NCBI GenBank assembly: GCA_951800675.1
Contig: CATOKC010000055.1
Location: 1 to 19,584, forward strand
DNA length: 19,584 nucleotides
Source: an uncultured Oscillibacter sp.
GTDB taxonomy: Bacteria; Bacillota_A; Clostridia; Oscillospirales; Oscillospiraceae
Reading direction: 5' to 3'
Made by a program: the position numbers and the translations under genes
The notes under the pieces: generated by a model
The model's input: only the letters and a program-made list of their open reading frames with translations
What the model was told of the DNA's origin: nothing
Database searches by the model: none
Shown: positions 1 through 7,246 of the stretch, one piece after another
Layout: every line of letters starts with the position of its first letter
How positions within the stretch are numbered: the stretch's first letter is position 1

Positions 1-507
1 GCTTCCAAGGCCTCCAACATCGGCCAGGTGGCGCAGTTCGCCGCCGCCGGCAAGGAGATCAAAAAGAAGTCCCTCGCCGAAATCGCCATGAGCTACGGCT
101 ATATCTACGTGGCCCAGGTGGCCATGGGCGCCAACCCCGCCCAGACCCTCAAGGCCATCCAGGAGGCCGAGGCCTATCCCGGCCCGTCCCTGATCATCGC
201 CTACTCTCCCTGCGAGATGCACAGCATCAAGGGCGGCATGATGAACTGCCAGGCGGAAATGAAGAAAGCGGTCGAGTGCGGCTACTGGAACCTGTTCCGC
301 TTCAACCCCGCCGCCGAGGGCGCCAAGTTCACCCTGGATTCCAAGGAGCCCGCCGGCGGGTATCAGGAGTTCCTGATGAACGAGGCCCGTTACAGCCGCC
401 TGACCCGCGAGTTCCCCGACCGGGCCAGCGAGCTGTTCCAGCGCAACGAGAAGGCGGCCATGGACCGCTATCAGCACCTGCTGAAGCTGAAAGAAATGTA
501 CGCCTGA
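1..507 (+). CDS. nifJ: Pyruvate:ferredoxin (flavodoxin) oxidoreductase, C-terminal end (5' partial)
   Basis: Only the last 168 codons are present; the frame is open from base 1 and stops with TGA at 505-507. The protein is the C-terminal thiamine-diphosphate-binding end of a single-chain pyruvate:ferredoxin oxidoreductase, which splits pyruvate with CoA to acetyl-CoA, CO2 and reduced ferredoxin in the cytoplasm of anaerobes. The recognisable stretches are the segment around SYGYIYVAQVAMGAN, the PSLIIAYSPC segment followed by EMHSIKGGM, and a C-terminal helical tail ending LLKLKEMYA. The whole family protein is about 1,170 residues, so the iron-sulfur domains and N-terminal domains lie outside the window. 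The first in-frame ATG visible (position 28... read as GTG/ATG-like codons) is internal and not a start. It is followed by a two-way terminator. The family call is firm; the symbol nifJ (also called por/pfor) follows common usage for the single-chain enzyme. Confidence 0.93.
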   Translation, partial: ASKASNIGQVAQFAAAGKEIKKKSLAEIAMSYGYIYVAQVAMGANPAQTLKAIQEAEAYPGPSLIIAYSPCEMHSIKGGMMNCQAEMKKAVECGYWNLFRFNPAAEGAKFTLDSKEPAGGYQEFLMNEARYSRLTREFPDRASELFQRNEKAAMDRYQHLLKLKEMYA

Positions 508-680
508 GGCGTCGCAAAGTCCGCTAAGCTCCGTTCCCGCCGCCGGCCTGCGGCCTCTGGCGAGAACTGCGCCCGCTCCCTTGCTCCGCCTCTGTTCAAG
601 GGGGAGCAGGCCCCCCCTTGAGCAACCCCCACCCCCTGCGGGGGGACGAGGGACGAAGGATAGGCGCTGGAGGTTTTCCG
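508..680. repeat. Hairpin-rich spacer, possible REP-like element
   Basis: The 170 bases after the oxidoreductase stop hold no convincing gene but three successive inverted repeats: an imperfect CGCC/GGCG hairpin with an inner GGCC pair at 541-562, TCAAGGGG (596-603) against CCCCTTGA (614-621), and CCCCC (632-636) against GGGGG (640-644). The strings are GC-rich and lack A/T tracts, so they are not typical terminators; the real terminator follows at 681-719. Such clusters of small palindromes resemble intergenic repeat elements, but no second copy exists in this window, so the repeat label is inference. Confidence 0.35.
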
Positions 681-719
681 AAAAAAGAGGACCACGGGCA
701 TTGCCCGTGGTCCTTTTTT
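681..719. terminator. Bidirectional intrinsic terminator
   Basis: GGACCACGGGC pairs with GCCCGTGGTCC (about 689-713), flanked by six A on the left (681-686) and six T on the right (714-719). It can end the oxidoreductase transcript on the plus strand and the S41 peptidase transcript on the minus strand, which converge here. Confidence 0.9.
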
Positions 720-755
720 CGTCCATGCGTGCCGTAGAATGTTCCGCCCCTACAT

Positions 756-2480
756 TCATTGTTTAATTAGAGCGCTCAACGCCGTCGCCAATTCCTCCCC
801 CTGTGCCCGGGAGAGACCCTGGGAGAAGTCCGCGTCCGCCGGAAGAAGCCCCAGGTCCCAGGCCCGGGTCACGGTCTCCTGGCTTCCGCCCTGGGCCAGA
901 GCTTCTGGGATGGGACCCGTGCGCTTCGTCGCCGGGTCCGGCTGGAGGTCCAGCGCCTCCGCCGTCCGGCCCAGGAATACGGCGGCTTCTTTCCAGGTCA
1001 GGGGCCTGGAGGCGGAGAAGGTTCCCTCCGCGCCGCCCTTGGCGATGCCCTGCTCCTTGGCCCAGGCCATAGCGGGGAGGTACCATTCAATGCCGAAGCT
1101 GTCTTTGAAAGGAGGCTCCTCCCCGATTTCCACGTCCGGGCTTCCCGCCGCCTCATAAAGCTGGCCGATGAACCGTCCCCGGGTCAGGGGCGCGTTGTCG
1201 TGGACGGCGGGGACCAGCTTCTGATCCGGGGCGGCAAGGCACCAGTCCGCCAGGGTGTCCTTGCCGTTCAGCGTGTCCTCCAGGGTTTGGTACACCAAAA
1301 CGTCCGGCTCCAGGGCCACCACGCCCCGTCCCGCCGCCGCGTCCAGCAGGGTGTTCAAATCCAGGTACTTGCTGGAGAGCTGGCCCCGGACCTTGGAATT
1401 CGGCAGGGAGAAGGTCTGTACCGCGCCGAAGTGGCAGACGCTGCCCCCGGCGGGCTCTCCGGCCAGCACGCCGCCCATCTCCTGAATTTCCACGGCGTTG
1501 ATGAGGGCGGAGGAGAAAGTAGCCTCCCCGATGAGGCCCACCAGCTTCGCCCCGCCGTCCATGGCCTCCCGCAGGACCTCAAACAGGGGCCAGATCACCC
1601 CGTCGGACCCGCCGCCGTTGTTCCGCAGGTCCAGCAGGACCCGGCTGTAGTCCCCCGCTTTCAAATCCTTGGCCACCAGGGCGGCGAAGTCCTCCATGGG
1701 AAGGTCCTCCGCCTCCCGGCAGGTGTTGTACTGAATGTAGTACGCGTCTTCCGTCAGGGGCTTGGCGAAGTAGTAGGCGTCCGCCGCCGCCGTCTCCGGC
1801 TGGCCCTTGATTTTGTCGGAGATGCGCACGGCCTCCAGCTTGTTCATCTTCTCCATGCCCACGGGCGCCAGGCTGAGGGCCTTCCCACCTTTCAACGTGA
1901 CGGTCAGGGGTTTCCCGGCCTCTACAAGGCCCAGGTACTCATAGATATCGGCCACATTGCAGGCCTGCCGGAAGGACCGGCGGAGGTGCACCGGGTTGTC
2001 GGAGGCAAACAGGCTTCCGTAAGCCTCGATGACATCCTCAACCGGCTTCCCGGCCAGCTTTACGACCTCCTGGCACAGCAGGGCCTCGTCCTCCGAGACC
2101 GCGGCGGAGAGATACCAGCTCTCCCCTTGCCGGACCATGGCGAAGGGATAGGCCCGGAGCTCCGCCGCGCCTCCGATGGCAATGCTGGTGTGGGAATCCC
2201 CCACCAGGGCCGTCAGGCGCATCAGGTCCAGCAGAAACTGCGTATCCGTCTCCGCCGCCAGCCGCCCCTCGATCTCTGCCTTTACCTCTAAAAATTCCGC
2301 CTCCGGCGTGTTGGCGAAGGCGTCCGGGTGGTGCTCCACCAGGACCGTCTCATAGAGAAAGTCCAGGTCCTCCTGCCGCTGCCCGGCGCTCAGCGGCTCC
2401 GCCGCCAGGGCCGGGACCACCAGCAGCGCCGTGAGACACAGCCCCGCGGCCCGCCGAAGCAAATTGCTCCAAGGTTTCAT
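756..2480 (-). CDS. Secreted S41-family peptidase with C-terminal SLH-like repeats
   Basis: 574 residues. Residues 1-27 are a signal peptide (basic start, hydrophobic core, ALA-A cleavage site), so the protein is exported. The peptidase part has a GDSHTS motif (about 94-99), the S41 hallmark LDLRNNGGG (about 283-291) and GEATFSSALINA (about 318-329), which should carry the nucleophilic serine (S323 or S324). The segment after it reads GEPAGGS, without the lysine that Ctp-type enzymes place there, so a tricorn-like arrangement using the histidine of GDSHTS is more likely than a Ser-Lys dyad. Residues 431 to the end resemble S-layer homology repeats (LTRGRFIGQLYEAAGSPD, then YLPAMAWAKEQGIAKGG and LTWKEAAVFLGR), which would hold it at the cell wall. 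The ATG at 2480 was chosen over an upstream start because GGAGG lies about nine bases before it and the signal peptide begins there. Monocistronic. The substrate is unknown. Confidence 0.85.
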   Translation of the reverse strand: MKPWSNLLRRAAGLCLTALLVVPALAAEPLSAGQRQEDLDFLYETVLVEHHPDAFANTPEAEFLEVKAEIEGRLAAETDTQFLLDLMRLTALVGDSHTSIAIGGAAELRAYPFAMVRQGESWYLSAAVSEDEALLCQEVVKLAGKPVEDVIEAYGSLFASDNPVHLRRSFRQACNVADIYEYLGLVEAGKPLTVTLKGGKALSLAPVGMEKMNKLEAVRISDKIKGQPETAAADAYYFAKPLTEDAYYIQYNTCREAEDLPMEDFAALVAKDLKAGDYSRVLLDLRNNGGGSDGVIWPLFEVLREAMDGGAKLVGLIGEATFSSALINAVEIQEMGGVLAGEPAGGSVCHFGAVQTFSLPNSKVRGQLSSKYLDLNTLLDAAAGRGVVALEPDVLVYQTLEDTLNGKDTLADWCLAAPDQKLVPAVHDNAPLTRGRFIGQLYEAAGSPDVEIGEEPPFKDSFGIEWYLPAMAWAKEQGIAKGGAEGTFSASRPLTWKEAAVFLGRTAEALDLQPDPATKRTGPIPEALAQGGSQETVTRAWDLGLLPADADFSQGLSRAQGEELATALSALIKQ

Positions 2481-2516
2481 AAAAATCGCCCTCCATTTCA
2501 CTAGTTCAATAATACA

Positions 2517-2545
2517 ACGATACACCAAAGGCCAGCCAAAGTCAA
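2517..2545 (-). promoter_or_regulatory. Candidate sigma-A promoter of the S41 peptidase gene
   Basis: On the minus strand TTGACT (2545-2540) is followed after 17 bases by TATCGT (2522-2517), 37 bases before the chosen start codon. The -35 is good and the -10 matches only four of six, so this is a moderate call. Confidence 0.45.
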
Positions 2546-2585
2546 GCCCCAAATGTTAAAACGAAACAGGCGGGGAAAATTCTTC

Positions 2586-2616
2586 AAAAAAGGGACCGCC
2601 TGAAACAGGCGGTCCC
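2586..2616 (-). terminator. Intrinsic terminator of the six-gene apbE operon
   Basis: GGGACCGCCTG (2592-2602) pairs perfectly with CAGGCGGTCCC (2606-2616), loop AAA on the plus strand, and the minus-strand transcript then runs into six U (2591-2586). It lies seven bases past the stop codon of the M3 peptidase and ends the operon before the S41 peptidase promoter. Confidence 0.93.
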
Positions 2617-2622
2617 ATAAAG

Positions 2623-4602
2623 CTACAGCTCCCAAGGGGGCTTTTTATCCTGACCGGACCAGGGGTCCGGCCCGCTCCGGCGGAAGGTTTCCCGGCTCTC
2701 CTGGGAAGGGCGGGGGTCTTTGGCGTCCCGGCGGCGGCGCTCCGCCCGCTTCCGCCCGGCGCGCCGGAGGCGGAGCACAGCCCCCAGGGCGACAAGAACG
2801 AAGCAGAGAACCAGAAGAATTTCCTCAAAGCGCCCCGCCGTGCCGCCCCGCCGCTGGCCGTAAAAGACCGGCTCCCCGTCCAGATAAGCCTCCAGGGTCT
2901 CCGCCAGGGCGGGGACGGTCTCCGGCTCGAAGATATCCCGGAGGCCCACCTCCTCCACCGCCGCCATATAGGGCAGGGAGAGAGACAGGGCGGAGAGCTC
3001 CAGGTAGGTTTCCTTGGCCTCCCGGGGGCGGTCCAGGTAGAGGAACCACAGGTCCAGGGCGGAGAGGGCGGAGGTGGCGTAGCTGATGAAGTACAGGGGA
3101 CTTTGAAAGTTGTGGGCGTTTTCCACCCAAGTGGGGTCCTTCTCCACACCGGGGCCGTAGGAATAGCCGTAGTCCTCCGACAGCTTTTTGAACAGGGTGT
3201 TCAGCTCCTCCACGGTCATCTCCGGATTTTGGTAAGCCACCGTCTGGAATTCGTCATAAAGACAGCCATCCAGAACAGAGTCCAGAATGTTGTAGAGGAT
3301 GGTATCCCGGTAGACGGTTCCGTACCGCTCCCCGAAGAGCGCTTCGGCCCGTTCGGTAAACATCAGCTCCAGGGCCTGCGAGTCGATTTCCCCCACGTCA
3401 ATGTTGAAGTCCGTCCAGAGGTCGCGCTGGGCGCAATGGAAGGTCTCGAAGAAGTGACCGAACTCGTGCACCGTGTCGCTGAGATCCTGGTAATCCCCAT
3501 AGGGGCTGTTGAAAATAAAGGCGCTGCCGTAGGCGGGCAGGGCCACGGTGTAGCCGGTGGGCAGCTTGGTCTCCCCGTATTCGATGTCGTAGAGATGATG
3601 CTTCCGGAGGAAGCCGAAGGTCTTTCCCATCTCCCGGTCAAAGTCCCGGGCGAAGGGCTGAATGGCGTCCAGCACGGCCTCGCCATTCATGCGGCTTTGG
3701 ACGCTGAGGGATCGGAGCTCTTGCTCACTGGTCTCCTCCAGCAGGCGGAGCTGGAGAGGGAGAATGTACTGCTTCGCCGCCTCCCGGAGGGCCGACGTAT
3801 CCTCAAGACCGTAGTCCCGGGTGTAGAGGGCCTCGTAGGCGTATTCCGCGTAATCATCATAGCCCGCCCGCAGGGCCTGCGCCGTCCGCAGCCGGACTAG
3901 TTGGAGGTAGAGCTCCCCGGCGGCCCGGTAGCGCTCCGCCGCCAGAGCCTCCCGGACGGCCTGATAGGTCTCTGCGTCCACCTGGGCGCTTTCCAGGTCC
4001 TCCGCTGTCCAGACGCGCCCTTCCACCGAAACGGGGACGCCCTGCTCGATGATCTGGTCATAGGTCTGCGTGAGCCGGTCCTCCTCCTCATAGAGGGCGG
4101 CCTCCTCCTCTGTCAAGCCCCGGTAGCCCAGGAGGCTCCCGGCGACGCCTTCTCCCGCGTCCTCGTCCAGGATACCGGAGTAGGGGGAGGCGGCCATGGC
4201 GGACAATACCTGATAACAGCGGTCATAGAGCCGGGTTTGCTGGGCGGAGAGCTCCAGGTACAAGGCCGCCTCTGCCGGAGCGCCGCCGCTGGCGTCATAT
4301 TGAACAGCGCTGAGGTTTGCTTTGGTGGCCAGCAGGTCCATTTCCTCCAGAACCTGCTTATAGAGGGCCTGAACCCGGCGGCGGGTCTCCCGGGTTCCCC
4401 GGTCCCGGCTGTGGCGGGAGCAGACTCCCTCCAGCTCCTTCAAGGCGGCCAGAAGGGCCGTCTCGTCAAAGCCGGTAACGGGAAGCATGTCGGCGTAATC
4501 CACCTCCGGGTGGGCGGAGACAGGATATTCCCAGGTCAGAGCCGCCGCCGAACCGGAGAGCAGGGCCAGGGCCAGCAGCAGGCAGAGGGTTTGTTTCAGC
4601 AT
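2623..4602 (-). CDS. Membrane-anchored M3-family (oligoendopeptidase F-like) metallopeptidase
   Basis: 659 residues. Residues 1-21 form a signal peptide; a single hydrophobic helix at about 595-611 is followed by a very basic tail, so the catalytic part should face the outside and the C-terminus the cytoplasm. The zinc site HEFGH is at 379-383, and the third ligand of M3 enzymes is expected at E405 in DVGEIDSQ. A conserved-looking tyrosine-rich C-terminal part (QSPLYFISYATSALSALDLW, 500-519) is typical of M3 enzymes. M3 peptidases cleave short peptides inside a closed cavity; most oligoendopeptidase F proteins are cytoplasmic, so an exported, tail-anchored form is a distinct variant. The ATG at 4602 is preferred over ATG 4617 because GGAGG sits seven bases before it and within the longer form. 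Last gene of the operon, 20 bases after the membrane protein and just before the terminator. Confidence 0.88.
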   Translation of the reverse strand: MLKQTLCLLLALALLSGSAAALTWEYPVSAHPEVDYADMLPVTGFDETALLAALKELEGVCSRHSRDRGTRETRRRVQALYKQVLEEMDLLATKANLSAVQYDASGGAPAEAALYLELSAQQTRLYDRCYQVLSAMAASPYSGILDEDAGEGVAGSLLGYRGLTEEEAALYEEEDRLTQTYDQIIEQGVPVSVEGRVWTAEDLESAQVDAETYQAVREALAAERYRAAGELYLQLVRLRTAQALRAGYDDYAEYAYEALYTRDYGLEDTSALREAAKQYILPLQLRLLEETSEQELRSLSVQSRMNGEAVLDAIQPFARDFDREMGKTFGFLRKHHLYDIEYGETKLPTGYTVALPAYGSAFIFNSPYGDYQDLSDTVHEFGHFFETFHCAQRDLWTDFNIDVGEIDSQALELMFTERAEALFGERYGTVYRDTILYNILDSVLDGCLYDEFQTVAYQNPEMTVEELNTLFKKLSEDYGYSYGPGVEKDPTWVENAHNFQSPLYFISYATSALSALDLWFLYLDRPREAKETYLELSALSLSLPYMAAVEEVGLRDIFEPETVPALAETLEAYLDGEPVFYGQRRGGTAGRFEEILLVLCFVLVALGAVLRLRRAGRKRAERRRRDAKDPRPSQESRETFRRSGPDPWSGQDKKPPWEL

Positions 4603-4622
4603 AGAGAGACCTCCCATAAGGG

Positions 4623-5162
4623 TCAGGATGCGCCCTCCCTCTGCCGCCGGAGCAGAAGGAGGGTGCTGAGAACGTCCAGCACGGGAAGAAACTGGCAGAC
4701 GCTGTGGAGGACGGCGGCGTCCTTCCCGGATTCCCGGAGACAGCGGATGTACAGCCAGCCGGTAAAGCCGCTTTGAATGACCATCAGCCAGGTGACGCCG
4801 ATGGGAATGGGGATTAGCGGGAGAAAGATTCCCCGGGAGGCGGCCACAATGGCCCCCCAGGCCAGGAAGCTCCAGAGGAAGTTCAAAATGTAGAAGGGGA
4901 TGGTCCCCAGCTTCAAGGTTCGCCAGCCGGATAGGAGCCGGGCCATATCGTTCCGCCGGTAGGCAAAGATGGAGGCCCCGGCGCTGACCCAGCCCAGGAG
5001 CTGAACCAGACCGATTGCGAGGAGATAGGCCAACAGCAGCATGCCGTTGGAGCGGCCCCACCCGACCCCGCCCCAGCCCAGGTACAAAATGCCAATGGGA
5101 GCGGCGACGCTGAGGACCAAGTGAACATACATGCCGGCGAGAAAGAGCTTGGCGGTTTTCAT
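4623..5162 (-). CDS. Small polytopic membrane protein, function unknown
   Basis: 179 residues with about four hydrophobic segments: 7-30, 39-67 (possibly one long or two short helices), 87-109 and 112-138, followed by a cytoplasmic-looking basic C-terminus. I recognise no catalytic motif or named family. Its ATG overlaps the stop of the AAA+ ATPase gene in an ATGA junction (5159-5162), a sign of translational coupling, and GGAGG lies four to five bases upstream. The M3 peptidase gene follows after 20 bases. The tight coupling suggests that it works with the ATPase or the peptidase, for example as a membrane partner, but that is inference. Confidence 0.8.
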   Translation of the reverse strand: MKTAKLFLAGMYVHLVLSVAAPIGILYLGWGGVGWGRSNGMLLLAYLLAIGLVQLLGWVSAGASIFAYRRNDMARLLSGWRTLKLGTIPFYILNFLWSFLAWGAIVAASRGIFLPLIPIPIGVTWLMVIQSGFTGWLYIRCLRESGKDAAVLHSVCQFLPVLDVLSTLLLLRRQREGAS

Positions 5163-6268
5163 GCTTCCTCCCCGGCCAGGGCCTCTGGCTCCCGGGGCGG
5201 GCAGCCCTGGGCGGCCAGCACATCCGCCGCTGTCAGCTTCATCAGGTCCTCCCGGGTGACGGCCTCCTGTCCCGCCAGCCGGTTTGCCTGCGAGACCAAA
5301 ATCCGCTCAAAGACATTCCGCACGCCCCGGGCGTTGCCAAAGGAGGCGGGGTCCCGGTTTTCCTCCCGGAGGAAGTCCCGGACAAGGCCCTCGGCCTCCT
5401 CCTCCAGCGCGTAGCAGCCCTTGTTGCAGCGCGTCTTGAAAATTTCCAGCAGCTCCTCCGGCGAGTAGTCCTCGAAATGGAGGAAGCGGTTGAACCGGGA
5501 CTCCAGACCGGGGTTGGAGTGGATAAAGCGGTCCATCAAATCGTCGTACCCGGCGGCGATGACCACCAGGTCGTCCCGGTGATCCTCCATAGCCTTGAGG
5601 ATGGTGTCAATGGCCTCCTGGCCGAAGTCGTTTCCGGAGGAGCCGTTGAGGGCATAGGCCTCGTCGATGAACAGCACGCCCCCCAGGGCCTTTTCCACAG
5701 CCTTTTTGGTTTTCAGGGCCGTCTGGCCCACGTAGCCCGCCACCAGTCCGGCCCGGTCCACCTCCACCAGCTGGCCCTTGGAGAGGATGCCCAGGGTGTG
5801 GAAGATGCGGGCCATCAGCCGGGCGATGGTGGTTTTGCCGGTGCCGGGGCTGCCGGAAAAGACCATGTGGAGGGACAGGTCCGTCACCGGCAGGCCGTTT
5901 TTCTCCCGAAGCTGGTGGACCTTCACCAGATCGATGAGGTTCCGGACCTCCTTTTTCACAGCGGCCAGGCCAATGTAGCCGTCCAGCTCCTTTTGCAGGT
6001 CCTCCAGCTTCTCCGGCGGAGGAGCCTCCTCCTGGGGCTCGGTACGCGCGTCTGCGGTCTGGGGGGCCTCCGGGGCGTCGGGTTTCCCATGGGGGGAGGC
6101 CGGGGGGGTGGGAGCATCCGGGGAGGAGACCTCCGGCGTTTTGACCTCCGGGGTCAGGGGGGAGCCCCAGAAATCCGTTCCCATCCGGCGGAGGTTGTGC
6201 TCCGTCAGGGTTTGGATGACCTCCAGCTGTTGGAGGATGATTTCGTCCTTTTTGTCCTTCTTGTCCAT
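5159..6268 (-). CDS. AAA+ ATPase of the CbxX/CfqX (SpoVK-like) family
   Basis: 369 residues. A charged N-terminal helix (1-30) is followed by a Pro/Glu/Ala-rich linker (about 37-88) and one AAA+ module: Walker A GSPGTGKT (139-146), Walker B VLFIDEAY (198-205), an arginine-finger-type segment GLESRFNR (254-261) and sensor II NARGVRN (312-318). This architecture matches CbxX/CfqX proteins, whose relatives include the rubisco activase CbbX and the sporulation protein SpoVK; they form hexamers that remodel protein partners using ATP. There is no rubisco or sporulation gene nearby, so the client is not known. ATG 6268 begins five bases after the stop of the Gx transporter gene, with only a weak AAAGG site, and its own stop overlaps the next start by four bases. 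The family is firm, the role open. Confidence 0.87.
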   Translation of the reverse strand: MDKKDKKDEIILQQLEVIQTLTEHNLRRMGTDFWGSPLTPEVKTPEVSSPDAPTPPASPHGKPDAPEAPQTADARTEPQEEAPPPEKLEDLQKELDGYIGLAAVKKEVRNLIDLVKVHQLREKNGLPVTDLSLHMVFSGSPGTGKTTIARLMARIFHTLGILSKGQLVEVDRAGLVAGYVGQTALKTKKAVEKALGGVLFIDEAYALNGSSGNDFGQEAIDTILKAMEDHRDDLVVIAAGYDDLMDRFIHSNPGLESRFNRFLHFEDYSPEELLEIFKTRCNKGCYALEEEAEGLVRDFLREENRDPASFGNARGVRNVFERILVSQANRLAGQEAVTREDLMKLTAADVLAAQGCPPREPEALAGEEA

Positions 6269-6273
6269 AGCCG

Positions 6274-6789
6274 TCAGCCTTTCATGAGATTGGTGGAGCG
6301 GAGTCCCTGAAACAGGCAGGCGGAGGCCAGCCCGGTCAATCCGCCGGTGAGCAGGGATACCGCCAGCAAAACGGGCAGATAATAGAGGGGAGCGGGGCTG
6401 CCCAGGGTCCACACGGCGGCGGCGATCTGCCCGCAGTTGTGGGCCGCCGCCCCGCCGGTGGACACGCCGTAAACGGACAGGCCCCGCCGCCGGGAGAGGA
6501 GAGTCATGGTTCCCAGGGCGGAGAGCCCCCCCAGCAGGGAGAAAATCAGCGCGTTCATGTTTCCGGCAAAGAGGGCCCCCAGAAAGCACCGGGCCAGGAG
6601 AATCAAAAGCGCCTCCCCCGGCCCCAGGGCGTAGAGCGCGAACACCGTGACAATGTTGGCCAGCCCCAGCTTCACACCGGGGACGGGAACGGCCAGGGAG
6701 AGGGGAAACAGGTTCTCCAGATAGCTCAGGGCCAGGGCCATGGCCGTCAGCAGGGCGCAGAGAGTCAGCTGCTTGGTGGTCAGTTTCAT
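6274..6789 (-). CDS. Gx transporter family membrane protein
   Basis: 171 residues, nearly all hydrophobic, with about five or six membrane segments; it starts with KLTTKQLTLCALLTAMALAL and has the PGVKLGLANIVTVFAL segment typical of the Gx transporter family, an ECF S-component-like group. Databases often carry the label 'heptaprenyl diphosphate synthase component I' for this family; the sequence shows an integral membrane protein rather than the soluble HepS subunit, so I use the transporter name. AGGAGG overlaps the stop codon of the NusG domain II gene and sits about seven bases before ATG 6789. NusG domain II and Gx genes commonly travel together and near apbE in Bacillota, with a presumed role linked to flavin or quinone redox at the membrane. 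The substrate is not known. Confidence 0.85.
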   Translation of the reverse strand: MKLTTKQLTLCALLTAMALALSYLENLFPLSLAVPVPGVKLGLANIVTVFALYALGPGEALLILLARCFLGALFAGNMNALIFSLLGGLSALGTMTLLSRRRGLSVYGVSTGGAAAHNCGQIAAAVWTLGSPAPLYYLPVLLAVSLLTGGLTGLASACLFQGLRSTNLMKG

Positions 6790-6799
6790 TCCCAGCCTC

Positions 6800-7246
6800 C
6801 TAACCTAACACGGCGTCCACGCCGTCCGGGTCCGCCGCGCCGCCCTCCAAATGAAGGATGAACCGGGCCGGGAGGCAGACGATGCTCTGCCCGCTTTCGG
6901 TGATGATCCCGGTGTGGACGCAGTCCTGAGTGGGACAGTCGGACCGGACTACGCAGAGACCGGACTTTCCAGAGGGCGGAAGGACGCTTGAAGCCGGGTG
7001 CTCGTAGTCGATCGACAAGGCCACCTCCAGCGTATAGCCGTTGTGTTCGTAGGTCCGGGACGACGCCGCCAGGTCCGCCGGGACGAAGCGGTCCACTTCC
7101 GTGCCGTCCACGGACACCACCGCCGTCAGGGCCTGGGAGGTCCCGCCCCGCCACTGGAAGAACGCGGTTCCCAGGGCCAGCGCCGCTACGCAAAGGACCA
7201 CCAGCCCATCCCAGGCCGTGGGCCGGAGCTTGGGGGACGGCCTCAT
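6800..7246 (-). CDS. NusG domain II-containing membrane-anchored protein
   Basis: 148 residues. One hydrophobic helix at about 12-31 anchors the protein, leaving the rest outside. The C-terminal part is the NusG domain II fold with its cysteine pattern: C98, C104 and C109 in LCVVRSDCPTQDC, and C124 in SIVCLP. This is not the transcription factor NusG: the NGN and KOW domains are absent and only the 'domain II' fold is shared. The ATG at 7246 overlaps the stop of the apbE gene (ATGA, 7243-7246), with GGAGG about ten bases upstream, and the Gx transporter gene follows after ten bases. The conserved cysteines suggest a metal or redox site, but none has been shown to my knowledge. Confidence 0.87.
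   Translation of the reverse strand: MRPSPKLRPTAWDGLVVLCVAALALGTAFFQWRGGTSQALTAVVSVDGTEVDRFVPADLAASSRTYEHNGYTLEVALSIDYEHPASSVLPPSGKSGLCVVRSDCPTQDCVHTGIITESGQSIVCLPARFILHLEGGAADPDGVDAVLG

Noticed and set aside
1200..2291. 363-codon plus-strand open frame opposite the S41 peptidase gene
   Set aside because: Antisense shadow rich in His/Gly/Gln with no ribosome site; the minus-strand frame has clear S41 motifs.
3103..4776. Two long plus-strand open frames opposite the M3 peptidase gene
   Set aside because: They are antisense to a gene with signal peptide, HEFGH site and good ribosome site; long antisense frames are common in GC-rich DNA and these have no family features.
6274..6789. Heptaprenyl diphosphate synthase component I
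   Set aside because: A label often carried over for this family; the protein is almost wholly membrane-embedded, unlike the soluble HepS subunit, and no menaquinone gene adjoins it.
6800..7246. Transcription antitermination factor NusG
   Set aside because: Only the domain II fold is present, behind a membrane anchor; the NGN and KOW domains are missing.
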